Shown here: one piece after another, positions 16,525 to 24,859 of the stretch
How positions within the stretch are numbered: position 1 is the stretch's first letter
Layout of the letters: the number at the start of each line of letters is the position of its first letter
DNA from: Candidatus Palauibacter rhopaloidicola
Lineage (GTDB): Bacteria; Gemmatimonadota; Gemmatimonadetes; Palauibacterales; Palauibacteraceae
DNA: 64,000 bases
NCBI GenBank assembly: GCA_026914155.1
Contig: JAPPGH010000056.1
Span: 1 to 64,000 of the forward strand
Direction: 5' to 3'
The notes under the pieces: generated by a model
Told to the model about the DNA's origin: nothing
What the model saw: only the letters and a program-made list of their open reading frames with translations
Database searches by the model: none
Translations under genes and position numbers: made by a program

Positions 16525-17387
16525 GATTCTTCTCCTCTCTCAATGGTGACCCGGGTGCGGAGCATCGACTCCGCCGAACCCCGGAATACGCCGCGAGTGG
16601 GCGGAACATCGGCATAATCGCGGCCCACCGCGACCCGCACATGGCGCACGTCGCATTGTGTGTCGTTGGTCGGATCGAAGCCGACCCATCCCAGGCCGGG
16701 AAACCAGCTCTCGACCCAGGCGTGGCTTTCGCCGCTCGTTACACTACCGCCGTTCCCGCTGTCGGGACCCAGATAGCCGGAGACGTAACGGGTCGGGATC
16801 CCCCAGCCCCGCAGGATCGAGGCCATGACGTGAGCGTAGTCCTGGCACACACCCTCGCGGCTCTCGAGGATGCGCTCGATCGGCGAATCCACGGCGGTCG
16901 TACCTGGAATATAATCAAACGACTCATGAAGTCGGCTGCGCAGGGTCGTGGCGGTCGCCAGCGGGTCGTCCCCGCGTTCGAGGCCGCAGCTCTCGATGAA
17001 ATCGGCGAGGAGCGGCGAGGAGCGGACGAACCGGCTGGGTTGCAGCATCAGCCCGAGTTCGGGAGCGCTCGCCGCCGCGCCGAGCCGAGCCCACGCCTCT
17101 TCCCCGACCTGCAGGGGTATCTCCGGTATCGGGCCCACCTCCACGGTCGAACGTCCGACGATCGAGAGACGGCGATGCGTCCCGGGGCGATCGAAGAAGT
17201 GCCCCCGGTTGTGAAACGGTCCTTCGAACTCGAACACGGGACCGGACGGATCGGTCTCGATCGTGAACCCGCGCACGACCTGTCTTCGATCCTGCACGGG
17301 GCGCAGATAGAGCGTCATGACCGACGCCCGAACCGGCGCGCTGTACACGAACTCGACCGCGTGTTCGATCGTGTAACAGGCGATCAT
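16515..17387 (-). CDS. Transglutaminase-like cysteine protease domain protein
   Basis: The 290-residue protein has an N-terminal bacterial transglutaminase-like domain (IEHAVEFVYSAPVRASVMTL; Bact_transglu_N type) and the catalytic transglutaminase fold. The fold is recognised by GVCQDYAHVMASILRGWGIP (Cys), ESHAWVESWFPGLGWVGFDP (His) and the Asp of DPTND. Such proteins usually act as peptidases or amidases on peptide-like substrates. ATG 17387 overlaps the alpha-E gene's TGA as ATGA. Together with the next two genes it makes the conserved ATP-grasp/alpha-E/transglutaminase trio described in comparative work on amidoligase systems; a peptide tag or modified peptide made by the ligase may be processed by this enzyme. 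That role is inferred from the genomic association. Confidence 0.85.
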   Translation of the reverse strand: MIACYTIEHAVEFVYSAPVRASVMTLYLRPVQDRRQVVRGFTIETDPSGPVFEFEGPFHNRGHFFDRPGTHRRLSIVGRSTVEVGPIPEIPLQVGEEAWARLGAAASAPELGLMLQPSRFVRSSPLLADFIESCGLERGDDPLATATTLRSRLHESFDYIPGTTAVDSPIERILESREGVCQDYAHVMASILRGWGIPTRYVSGYLGPDSGNGGSVTSGESHAWVESWFPGLGWVGFDPTNDTQCDVRHVRVAVGRDYADVPPTRGVFRGSAESMLRTRVTIERGEESCP

Positions 17388-18388
17388 GACGGGAGCCCCG
17401 CGGTCACCGGATAGTCGACGTACGTGGCCTGCACGAGGTCGTGCAGGGTTCGGCTGTCGCGCGTCAGAGGTCCGAAGACCTCCCCGGATGCGGCATTGGA
17501 TGCGGCATCGGCGGCATCGGGTGCGGCTTCCGCCTCGCCCGGATCGAGTTCGAGTGCGGCCGAGACGCGAAGCGTCAGGCGGTGCGGCGCGGCGAGCGGC
17601 GGGCGTCCGCCCGCCGGGTCGATTCCCCGCAGCGTGGACTCGATGCGGCCGATCGCGTAGTGCAGCGAACGGGAAACCTCCGGGTTCCGCATCAGAAAGC
17701 CGAGCACGGAACCGCGATGCAACGTGAGCGACCGGTCCCGGCGGTAGGGTTCGAAGGCGCCGCACACGCGCAGCAGATCGGCCCAGGAGAGGGCCAGGCC
17801 GTCGCCGTCCGGGCGCCCGATCCGGTCCCACACGTCGAGCAGCACGATCTGCTGCTGCAGCCGCTCCACGTAACGGCCGAGTTCGAGGAAGCGCCAAGCA
17901 TCATCCCGCGCCATGTTGGCGTCCACGACCCCGGCGAGGAGCCGGAGCCGGTCGATCGCCTGGCTCACCAGGGCCGCCGGACCTTCGCCCCAGGCCTCGG
18001 CGAACTCCGTCTCCTGAAGCCAGAGGAACCCCTGGTTCAGACACACCCACACCCGCAGAGGCAGCCGGGGCCGGATCTCCCTGGCATTCTCCCGCGCCAT
18101 CCCCCAGCACGAGATCATCGATGCCGGGTTCGTCGTGTCCTCGACGAGGCCGCCCGTCAACGTGTAGGCATCCGCGATGAGGAAGGCTTCGGCCTCATCC
18201 ACATCGGCGGGCGCCTGGGGAGGGGACTGACTCAGAGCCCGATAGACAACCCGCCACCCGAGGGCGAGTTCGTCGGCGTCCGTATCCACGAGCCGGGTCA
18301 CCTGATATTCGAGCAGGCGGGCCGTGTTCTCGGTCCGTTCCGCATAGCGGCCGAGCCAATAGAAGTTCGCCGCCATCCGGGCTAGCAT
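17384..18388 (-). CDS. Alpha-E domain protein (DUF403)
   Basis: This 334-residue all-helical protein begins MLARMAANFYWLGRYAERTE (in part LARMAANFYWLGRY), the defining alpha-E signature, and ends with the conserved DLVQATYVDYPV. A run of alanine/aspartate-rich sequence (residues 282-310) is an unusual low-complexity insert. It has no catalytic motif that I can identify and is always found with circularly permuted ATP-grasp proteins, as here, suggesting a scaffold or co-factor of the ligase. The gene lies 45 bases after the ATP-grasp gene and overlaps the transglutaminase start by four bases. Confidence 0.85.
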   Translation of the reverse strand: MLARMAANFYWLGRYAERTENTARLLEYQVTRLVDTDADELALGWRVVYRALSQSPPQAPADVDEAEAFLIADAYTLTGGLVEDTTNPASMISCWGMARENAREIRPRLPLRVWVCLNQGFLWLQETEFAEAWGEGPAALVSQAIDRLRLLAGVVDANMARDDAWRFLELGRYVERLQQQIVLLDVWDRIGRPDGDGLALSWADLLRVCGAFEPYRRDRSLTLHRGSVLGFLMRNPEVSRSLHYAIGRIESTLRGIDPAGGRPPLAAPHRLTLRVSAALELDPGEAEAAPDAADAASNAASGEVFGPLTRDSRTLHDLVQATYVDYPVTAGLPS

Positions 18389-18408
18389 CGTCCGCCGCTC
18401 CTCACCCG

Positions 18409-18450
18409 GCCGCTACTCCCGAAGAATCCGCCGCTACTCACGGAGAATCC
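18409..18450 (-). repeat. 21-bp tandem duplication across a stop codon
   Basis: GCCGCTACTCCCGAAGAATCC (18409-18429; two changes) is repeated as GCCGCTACTCACGGAGAATCC (18430-18450). On the minus strand the second unit encodes the last residues ILRE and the TAG stop of the ATP-grasp protein; the first unit is a near copy that would encode ILRE-stop again just downstream. It fills half of the 45-base gap before the alpha-E gene. A slippage duplication is the simplest explanation. Confidence 0.6.
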
Positions 18451-19933
18451 AGAGATCCTTGCAGCCTCCGCCCTGGCTGGAGTTCACGACGAGGCTTCCC
18501 TTGCGCAGCGCCACGCGGCACAAACCCCCGGGCACGACATGCTGTCTTTCGCTCCCCTGGAGGACGAAGGGACGCAGGTCCACGTGGCGGGGCTCAAGCC
18601 GTCCGTCCACGAAGCAGCCCGCGCGGGAAAGGGGCAGCACCGGCTGCGAGATGTAGTTCGCCGGGTCGTTCCGCAGGTGCTCCGCGAACGCCTTGCGCTC
18701 AGCCTTCGTCGCGTGCGGGCCCACGAGCATCCCGTAGCCGCCGCTCCCGCCGACCTCCTTGACGACGAGCTCCTTCAGGTTGTCCAGCGTGTAGGCGAGG
18801 CCGTCCGGCTCCCGGCAGAGATGGGTTTCCACGTTGGCCAGGATCGGCTCTTCATCCAGGAAGTAACGGATGATGCGGGGGACGTACGCGTACAGGGCCT
18901 TGTCGTCCGCCACGCCGGTGCCCGGCGCGTTGGCGAGCACCAGGTTGCCGGCTCGGTAGGCGTGGAAGAGGCCGGCGGCCCCGAGCACGGAGTCGTCCCG
19001 GAAGGCGACCGGATCCACAAAATCGTCGTCGATCCGCCGGTAGAGCACGTCGATCCGCCGCAGACCCGCGGCCGTGCGGGCGTACAGCGTCGCGTCGTGC
19101 ACGACGAGATCCCGTCCCTCGACCAGGTCGACACCCATCTCGCCGGCCAGAAACGCGTGCTCGTAGTAGGCGGAGTTGTACCGGCCCGGCGTCAGCACCG
19201 CCATGCGCGGTGTCTCCCCGGTCCGCGAGAGCGACGCGAGCGTCGAGTAGAGGCGCTCCGGATAGTCCGCCACCTCGCGGACCCCGTACGCCCGATACAG
19301 GTAGGGGAAAGCCCATTTCATCGCGGTGCGGCAGGCGAGCATGTAGGAAACGCCCGACGGGACGCGGAGGTTGTCCTCCAGCACCGCGAAGGTGTCGCCC
19401 GCGCGCACGATGTCCGTCCCGCACACGGCGACGTAGACGTCGTGCGGCACCTTCATCCCCCGCATCTCGAGGCGGTACTGCGGACAGCCGAGCACGAGGT
19501 CGAGCGGGACGATGCCATCCCTCAGCGACTTCCCGTCGTGGTAGACGTCGCGCAGGAACAGGTTGAGGGCCGTGAGGCGCTGCTTCAGCCCCCGCTCGAT
19601 GTGATCCCACTCCTCGGCGGTGATGAGGCGCGGTACGCAGTCGATGGGGATGATCTGCTCCGAGACATCTTCGACACCGAGGACCGTGAACGTGATCCCC
19701 TCATGGACGAAACGCCGGTACACGCCGTCCTGCAGCCGCTCCAGATCTTCGGGGGGGATCCTGGAGAGGGCGGTCCCGAGGCGGCGCGCCCGCGCCCTGG
19801 GAGTCCCGTCCTCGTGAAACAACTCGTCGTGGAACGCGGCATCGAGTTCGTAGTGGCGGAAAGGCCCGGACCCCGCCGAGATCGCGGGGTCCGGGTCGGC
19901 ATAGCCGTGATCGACGAACTTCACCGCCGACAT
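18434..19933 (-). CDS. Circularly permuted type 2 ATP-grasp protein (amidoligase-like, DUF404/DUF407)
   Basis: The 499-residue protein belongs to the circularly permuted ATP-grasp family. Signatures are FTVLGVEDVSEQIIPIDCVP near the N-terminus, the VLEDNLRVPSGVSYML block, LANAPGTGVADDKALYAYVP and the C-terminal LVVKEVGGSGGYGMLVGP glycine-rich ATP-binding segment, ending in the typical VVNSSQGGGCKDLWIL. These enzymes are predicted to form amide or peptide-like bonds using ATP. ATG 19933 lies 25 bases after the ammonium transporter gene, so ammonium uptake and the ligase module may be co-transcribed. Its product and acceptor are not known. Full family length. Confidence 0.88.
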   Translation of the reverse strand: MSAVKFVDHGYADPDPAISAGSGPFRHYELDAAFHDELFHEDGTPRARARRLGTALSRIPPEDLERLQDGVYRRFVHEGITFTVLGVEDVSEQIIPIDCVPRLITAEEWDHIERGLKQRLTALNLFLRDVYHDGKSLRDGIVPLDLVLGCPQYRLEMRGMKVPHDVYVAVCGTDIVRAGDTFAVLEDNLRVPSGVSYMLACRTAMKWAFPYLYRAYGVREVADYPERLYSTLASLSRTGETPRMAVLTPGRYNSAYYEHAFLAGEMGVDLVEGRDLVVHDATLYARTAAGLRRIDVLYRRIDDDFVDPVAFRDDSVLGAAGLFHAYRAGNLVLANAPGTGVADDKALYAYVPRIIRYFLDEEPILANVETHLCREPDGLAYTLDNLKELVVKEVGGSGGYGMLVGPHATKAERKAFAEHLRNDPANYISQPVLPLSRAGCFVDGRLEPRHVDLRPFVLQGSERQHVVPGGLCRVALRKGSLVVNSSQGGGCKDLWILRE

Positions 19934-19957
19934 TGAACGCTACCCGTGGGCGGACGC

Positions 19958-21367
19958 TCAGTCCGCGTCGCGGAAGTCGTTGTCGTCGTCCGGATCCACC
20001 ATGAGGACGAATTCGGGATAGGCGTCGATCCCGAGTTCCGCCGCGTCCTGGCCGATGCTCTCGACGCTCCGCGACACGCGGACGCCCAGCGTCCTGTCCA
20101 GCACCGTCCAGAAGATCCAGGAAACGGAGAAGACGAACGCGCCGACGGCCGCGACGCCGGTCAACTGCGGGACGAAATCGCCGCCGGCCGCGATGCAGGT
20201 GGCGAGCGTGCCCCAGATGCCGGCGAACAGGTGCGCGGGCACGGCCCCGACCACGTCGTCGATCCGCCGCACCTCCAGCATCTTCAGCCCGAACATGCAC
20301 AGGAGGGAGCCGACGGCGCCGATCAGGATCGCCCACAGCGAGTTGGTGATGTTCGGTCCCGCCGTGATCGCCACCAGGCCGGAGATCGCCCCGTTGAGCG
20401 TGGCGAAGAGGTCGACCCGGCCGAGTATGGACCGCGACAGGCAGAGCGCCGTGATGACGCCGGCCGCGGCGGCGAGGTTCGTGTTCACGAGGATGTTGCT
20501 CATCGATACCGCGTTGACGACGCCGGAAAGGGCGAGTTCGGAGCCGCCGTTGAAGCCGAACCAGCCCATCCAGAGGATGAACACGCCCAGCGTGACCGCG
20601 GGGATGTTCGACGGGGGGGTCGGCTTGATGGAGCCGTCCTTGCGGTACTTGCCCCAGCGCGGACCCACGACGAGCGCGCCGGCGAGCGCCGCCCAGCCGC
20701 CGGTCGAGTGCACGATCGTCGAACCAGCGAAGTCCGAGAAACCCATCTGGTCGAGCCAGCCGCCGCCCCACGTCCACGCGCCGACGATCGGGTAGATGAC
20801 CGCGGTGAGCCCGCCCACGAAGACGAAGAAGGTCCAGAGCTTCACCCGTTCCGCCAGCGCGCCGGAGACGATCGAGGCGGTCGTGGCGACGAAGACCATC
20901 TGGAAGAACCAGTCCGACATCACGGCGTAGCCGTTCTCCGTCACGGCGGCGGCCGCGCCTTCGTTCCCACCGACGAGCGCGATCTCGTCGGCGGACGGGC
21001 CGTAAAGGAAGCTGATCGATCCGATCACGCTCCCGACATCGACGTACATGAGGTTGTAGCCGATGACGTAGTACATGAGACCCGCGATGGCGTACAGTCC
21101 GATGTTCTTCATGCAGATCATGGACGCGCTCTTGGACCGCACGGACCCGGCTTCCAGCATCGTGAACCCGGCGCACATCCACATCACGAGCACGCCCCAG
21201 ACGAGGAACGAGTACGTTTTGAGGACGAACCCGAGGTCTCCGGCGACGTCCTGCGCGGCGAGGAGGGCCGGCGCCAGGAGGAGGCCCGCGCCGGAGAGCA
21301 GCGCGGCGGCTGCGAGGTTCCTTCCCGCCGCGAACCGGCGGGACCAGCGTACCTGATGGGTGCTCAC
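19958..21367 (-). CDS. amt: Ammonium transporter
   Basis: This inner-membrane Amt/MEP/Rh-family channel has eleven predicted helices. Family marks include LGFVLKTYSFLVWGVLVMWM, the pore segment WTWGGGWLDQMGFSDFAGS, STIVHSTGGWAAL containing the first pore histidine, and VPAHLFAGIWGTLA with the second. GTG 21367 is preferred because AAGGAG lies six bases upstream and a signal peptide (to ALLAAQ) follows immediately; ATG 21403 is an alternative without a ribosome site. The C-terminus ends in an acidic tail DPDDDNDFRDAD. No glnK/PII gene accompanies it. It heads the run containing the ATP-grasp, alpha-E and transglutaminase genes. Confidence 0.9.
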   Translation of the reverse strand: MSTHQVRWSRRFAAGRNLAAAALLSGAGLLLAPALLAAQDVAGDLGFVLKTYSFLVWGVLVMWMCAGFTMLEAGSVRSKSASMICMKNIGLYAIAGLMYYVIGYNLMYVDVGSVIGSISFLYGPSADEIALVGGNEGAAAAVTENGYAVMSDWFFQMVFVATTASIVSGALAERVKLWTFFVFVGGLTAVIYPIVGAWTWGGGWLDQMGFSDFAGSTIVHSTGGWAALAGALVVGPRWGKYRKDGSIKPTPPSNIPAVTLGVFILWMGWFGFNGGSELALSGVVNAVSMSNILVNTNLAAAAGVITALCLSRSILGRVDLFATLNGAISGLVAITAGPNITNSLWAILIGAVGSLLCMFGLKMLEVRRIDDVVGAVPAHLFAGIWGTLATCIAAGGDFVPQLTGVAAVGAFVFSVSWIFWTVLDRTLGVRVSRSVESIGQDAAELGIDAYPEFVLMVDPDDDNDFRDAD

Positions 21368-21550
21368 GGCGGCTCCTTCTTCAACAGGTTCTTGTCCGAT
21401 CATGGCCCTTCGCGACTCGCGGTTTAGGTTGCGTCCCTGCTCGGCATCGCGCAACGGGTTCTCGGTGCGCCGGTAGCCGAACGGCGGTGGCCGGCTATCT
21501 TCGGGTGTGACCGGGCTACACCGGAATCTTCGACGAGAGGGCATATCACT

Positions 21551-22609
21551 ATGTGGAAACGCTCCATCGGAGTGGTCGCCGCATTTGGGCTGGGGCTGAC
21601 GCTCCCCACCGTCCACCCCCTCCTTGCCCAGGAAATCCGGGCGCGTGGCGGCTCCACCGTCACCGTGGGCGCGCGGATCCAGGCGCAATACGAGGCTTCG
21701 AGCGTCGACGAGACGCCTTCATCCTTCTTCATCCGCCGCGCGTGGGTGACCATCGACGGGAGGCTCAACGATCTCGTCACAGGCAGGGCCCAGTTCAACA
21801 TCGACGGCGCATCGGTGCTCGAAGCGTACCTGGAACTCACGCCGAGCGAAGCGTTGCAGATCCAGCTCGGGCAGTTCAAGAAGGGGATGTCCTACTTCTG
21901 GCTGGTGCCCAACGCATGGCTCCCGATCATTGAGCGGGACGCCAGGGTCACGGGGGTGGATCACTGCCCCGGCGTCGGGAGCGTATGCACGTTCGGCCGC
22001 CTCACCGACGCGCTGGGCCTGGACAACTACGAGCCGGGCATCCTCGCGCAGGGGCGCGTGAGCGAACTCTTCGGCTACCGGTTCACGCTCACCAACGGCG
22101 AGGGAATCGGGAACAAGGACGTGAACACCGGCAAGTCGGCCTCGGGCCAGCTCTCGCTCTTCCCCACCGGAGGGGACACGCGCGTGTCCGCCTACTTCGC
22201 CCTGGACGAGACGTTGAACAGCCGGGGCGAGACGATGGGCGTCCCGGCGATCGGGGCCGAGGTGGAACTCGGGACGTGGATGGGCGGTCCCCACCTGATC
22301 GCCAACGTCCTGCAGGGCCGCAACTGGAAGCTGAACGATGACGCGAAGTTCTCCGCCTTCCAGTTCATGGCCTTCTGGTATCTTCCCACCGCGCCGGAGT
22401 CCGGGTTCTCGGGGATCGAGCCGATGCTTCGGGTAAGCTGGGTCGATTCCGGTGCGGAACACCCGGAAAAGGTCACCGGGACGGTGGTCACGCCCGGCGT
22501 CATGGTGTACTTCACGGGCCGAAACGGGATCTCCACGAACGTGGACTTCTACAGCTCTGGCGGCCGGTCGGACTGGTCCTGGAAGGTGCAGGCGTTCGCT
22601 TTCTTCTGA
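21551..22609 (+). CDS. Porin, OprP/OprO phosphate-selective family
   Basis: The 352-residue outer-membrane barrel has a signal peptide ending LLAQ. VTVGARIQAQYEAS, FFIRRAWVTIDGRLND and LEAYLELTPSEALQIQLGQFK are the standard opening blocks of phosphate-selective porin O/P proteins, and the chain ends in aromatic FAFF, a typical barrel C-terminus. ATG 21551. The specificity-determining arginine ladder cannot be judged from sequence alone, so the anion is unknown. The gene is divergent from amt and ends in a strong terminator. Confidence 0.8.
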   Translation: MWKRSIGVVAAFGLGLTLPTVHPLLAQEIRARGGSTVTVGARIQAQYEASSVDETPSSFFIRRAWVTIDGRLNDLVTGRAQFNIDGASVLEAYLELTPSEALQIQLGQFKKGMSYFWLVPNAWLPIIERDARVTGVDHCPGVGSVCTFGRLTDALGLDNYEPGILAQGRVSELFGYRFTLTNGEGIGNKDVNTGKSASGQLSLFPTGGDTRVSAYFALDETLNSRGETMGVPAIGAEVELGTWMGGPHLIANVLQGRNWKLNDDAKFSAFQFMAFWYLPTAPESGFSGIEPMLRVSWVDSGAEHPEKVTGTVVTPGVMVYFTGRNGISTNVDFYSSGGRSDWSWKVQAFAFF

Positions 22610-22641
22610 TCGGGCCCGGACGGGCCGCGACGAATCAACGG

Positions 22642-22698
22642 ATCAGGGGGCGCGCCGGCGATCTGGCGCACCCCCTGATTCGTTTCCCGGTCTTTTTT
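22642..22698. terminator. Bidirectional intrinsic terminator
   Basis: ATCAGGGGGCGCGCC (22642-22656) pairs with GGCGCACCCCCTGAT (22665-22679) with one mismatch around an 8-base loop. A T-rich tract ending TCTTTTTT (22691-22698) follows on the plus strand. It lies between the convergent porin gene and the STAS gene and would stop the porin transcript; the symmetric stem may serve the opposite strand too. Confidence 0.8.
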
Positions 22699-23034
22699 CT
22701 ACTTGAAGCTCGCCTGAGCTTCCTCGACCGTATCGAAGACCTTGGTCAGCCGGACGAAACCGCTGACCTCCAGCACTTCGAGGATATTCTCCGGGACGTG
22801 GCACAGGGCGAGCCCACCGCCGGCCTGGTTGGTCTTGCGGATGGCGATCAACAGCGCCCGCAGCCCGGCACTGCTGATGTAGCGCAGGCTCCCGCAATCC
22901 AGGACCAGGTTGGTCGCTCCCCCATCGATGATGCCGGAGAGCTCCCCCTCGAAGTCCTTGGCGTTGCTGGAGTCTACGCGCCCGCTGACCACCCCTACGG
23001 CGGTATCTCCCGAATAGCTGGTCTCAATGTTCAT
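22699..23034 (-). CDS. STAS-domain anti-sigma-factor antagonist (SpoIIAA/RsbV-like)
   Basis: This 111-residue single-domain protein is the target of the kinase encoded upstream. The phosphorylation site is in RYISSAGLRAL (Ser54/Ser55), preceded by the strand NLVLDCGSL. Dephosphorylated antagonist binds the anti-sigma kinase and frees its partner in partner-switching systems. ATG 23034 overlaps the kinase stop by 11 bases, so the two are made together. No sigma factor gene is adjacent, hence the final target (a sigma factor or another output) lies elsewhere. Confidence 0.88.
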   Translation of the reverse strand: MNIETSYSGDTAVGVVSGRVDSSNAKDFEGELSGIIDGGATNLVLDCGSLRYISSAGLRALLIAIRKTNQAGGGLALCHVPENILEVLEVSGFVRLTKVFDTVEEAQASFK

Positions 23035-23554
23035 CTGGCGATTCCTCGGTTCCGGCAGCCCCCAGCGGCTGCCTTAGGGTAAGGCAGTTGAAACCCTCGA
23101 CCCGCTCGTACGCAAGCGTGTCAATAAAAGACTTCGTAAGGTGGATGCCAAGCCCCCCGATGGGACGATCTTCCGCCGCAAGGCTTATGTCGGGGGTCTC
23201 CGCGTCCTCAAGCGGGTTGAAGGGTCGGCCGTTGTCCCGGATCGTGATCTCAATGTCGGCGTCTTCGAGCCGAATGTCCACCGTGATGACCGGATCCCCC
23301 TTAACTCCCTCGAATCCGTAGGAGATGACGTTCGTCAGGAGTTCGTCCAGCGAGAGCTGAAAACGGAAGACGATGTCGTTGGAAAGCCCGCGCTCGAGGC
23401 AGAAGCGCTCGACCTCGTCCACCACGCGACGTGGCTCGCTCGGGTCCGGCTTGACGGCGATCCGCACTCCCGCTCCGCTCCTGTTGGCTGGCTGTCCACC
23501 CGCTGTTCCGGGGTCCTCGGCACCGAAACTACGCGCGCTGCCGAGGTTTGACAT
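23024..23554 (-). CDS. RsbW/SpoIIAB-like anti-sigma serine kinase (HATPase domain)
   Basis: The 176-residue protein has a GHKL ATPase domain with N-box LSLDELLTNVISYGF, G1 box RDNGRPFNP and GIHL after PIGGLG. It is predicted to bind and inhibit a sigma factor or other regulator and to phosphorylate the STAS protein encoded downstream. ATG 23554 gives a 40-residue disordered N-terminal extension before the domain; an ATG at 23671 is possible but adds proline/arginine-rich sequence without support. It is divergent from the PP2C phosphatase gene, completing a partner-switch set. Confidence 0.85.
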   Translation of the reverse strand: MSNLGSARSFGAEDPGTAGGQPANRSGAGVRIAVKPDPSEPRRVVDEVERFCLERGLSNDIVFRFQLSLDELLTNVISYGFEGVKGDPVITVDIRLEDADIEITIRDNGRPFNPLEDAETPDISLAAEDRPIGGLGIHLTKSFIDTLAYERVEGFNCLTLRQPLGAAGTEESPDEH

Positions 23555-23701
23555 ATTGCGCGGCCGGTCCCCGGTTGTGGAGATTCCCGCACCGCAGCGC
23601 GGGGACCCCCGCGCGAAATCGACAGGGACGATGACGACTGGACGCGGTTTCGGACAAGGGCGGGGACCCATGTTCGACGATTCACCTCAGCCGAGGCCTC
23701 G

Positions 23702-24859
23702 ATGCCGAAGATCCTGGTAGTAGACGACGAACCCGATCTGGAGCTGCTCCTCCGGCAGAAGTTCCGGCGCCGGATCCGCTCGGGCGAATTCACGCTGGTC
23801 TTCGCCCAGAACGGGGTCGAGGCCCTCTCGAAGTTGGAGAAACACGACGATGTCGACGTCGTGCTCTCCGACATCAACATGCCCGAGATGGACGGCCTCA
23901 CGCTGCTGGCGCAACTGGGCGAACTCGACCGCGACCTCCGCGCCGTCATGGTGACGGCCTACGGAGACATGAAGAACATCCGCACCGCCATGAACCGCGG
24001 TGCTTTCGATTTCGTCACCAAGCCGATCGACTTCGGTGACCTGGAAACCACCATCGCCAAGACCCTCGAGCACCTCGCGGTGATGCGAGCCGCGCTCCGG
24101 GACCGGGACGCGCTGGTGGCGTTGCGCCAGGAACTGGGCGTGGCGGCGAGGATGCAGGAGTCGATCCTGCCGACGAACTACCCCACCGACCCGCGCTACG
24201 AGCTTCACGCCTGGATGACGCCGGCCCGCGAGGTGGGAGGGGATTTCTACGACTTCTTCCGCCTCGAGGAAGACCACATGGCGATCGTCATGGCCGATGT
24301 CTCGGGCAAGGGCGTGCCGGCGGCCTTCTTCATGATGGTGAGCCGCACGCTGCTCAAGGGGACGGCGATCGGCGAGGCGGACCCCTCGATCTGTCTTGAT
24401 GAGGTGAACCGGCTTCTCATCAACGAGAACGAGGAGTCGATGTTCGTGACCCTCTTCTACACCAAGTTCAATCCCGTGAACGGTCAAGCCACGTTCGCGA
24501 ACGCCGGACACAATCTTCCGTTCCTCATCAAGGCGTCGGGAGAGGTCGAGCAGATCGTCTCCGATCCGGGACTCGTGCTCGGCATCATGTCCGGGGTCGA
24601 TTTCCCGAAGGGGTCGATCACGCTTGAGCCGGGCGATGCCGTCTTCTTCTACACGGACGGCGTGACGGAAGCGATGAACGAGGATGGCGTCGAACTCGGC
24701 GAAAAGGAGCTGGCCGAGGTGCTGGGCGAATGCCACGGCTCGTCGGCGGAAGACATCAACCGGCACGTGATCCGGGCTGTGCAGGAACACGCGGGAGAGG
24801 CGGACCAGTCCGACGACATCACCTGCCTGACTCTCCGGTACCTGGGGGCGCCCTCCTGA
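23702..24859 (+). CDS. Receiver-domain PP2C phosphatase (RsbU/SpoIIE-like)
   Basis: The 385-residue protein has a CheY-type receiver (residues 1-125; phospho-acceptor Asp57 in VLSDINMPEMDG, Lys in FVTKPID), a coiled linker with ARMQESILPTNYP, and a SpoIIE-type PP2C domain (REVGGDFYDFF, VMADVSGKGVPAAFFM, NAGHNLPFL, DAVFFYTDGVTEAMN, SDDITCLTL). Receiver phosphorylation would control dephosphorylation of the STAS antagonist. The TGA overlaps the start of the binding-protein gene (TGATG), linking it to the sensor kinase two genes downstream, which is the likely phosphodonor. Confidence 0.9.
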   Translation: MPKILVVDDEPDLELLLRQKFRRRIRSGEFTLVFAQNGVEALSKLEKHDDVDVVLSDINMPEMDGLTLLAQLGELDRDLRAVMVTAYGDMKNIRTAMNRGAFDFVTKPIDFGDLETTIAKTLEHLAVMRAALRDRDALVALRQELGVAARMQESILPTNYPTDPRYELHAWMTPAREVGGDFYDFFRLEEDHMAIVMADVSGKGVPAAFFMMVSRTLLKGTAIGEADPSICLDEVNRLLINENEESMFVTLFYTKFNPVNGQATFANAGHNLPFLIKASGEVEQIVSDPGLVLGIMSGVDFPKGSITLEPGDAVFFYTDGVTEAMNEDGVELGEKELAEVLGECHGSSAEDINRHVIRAVQEHAGEADQSDDITCLTLRYLGAPS

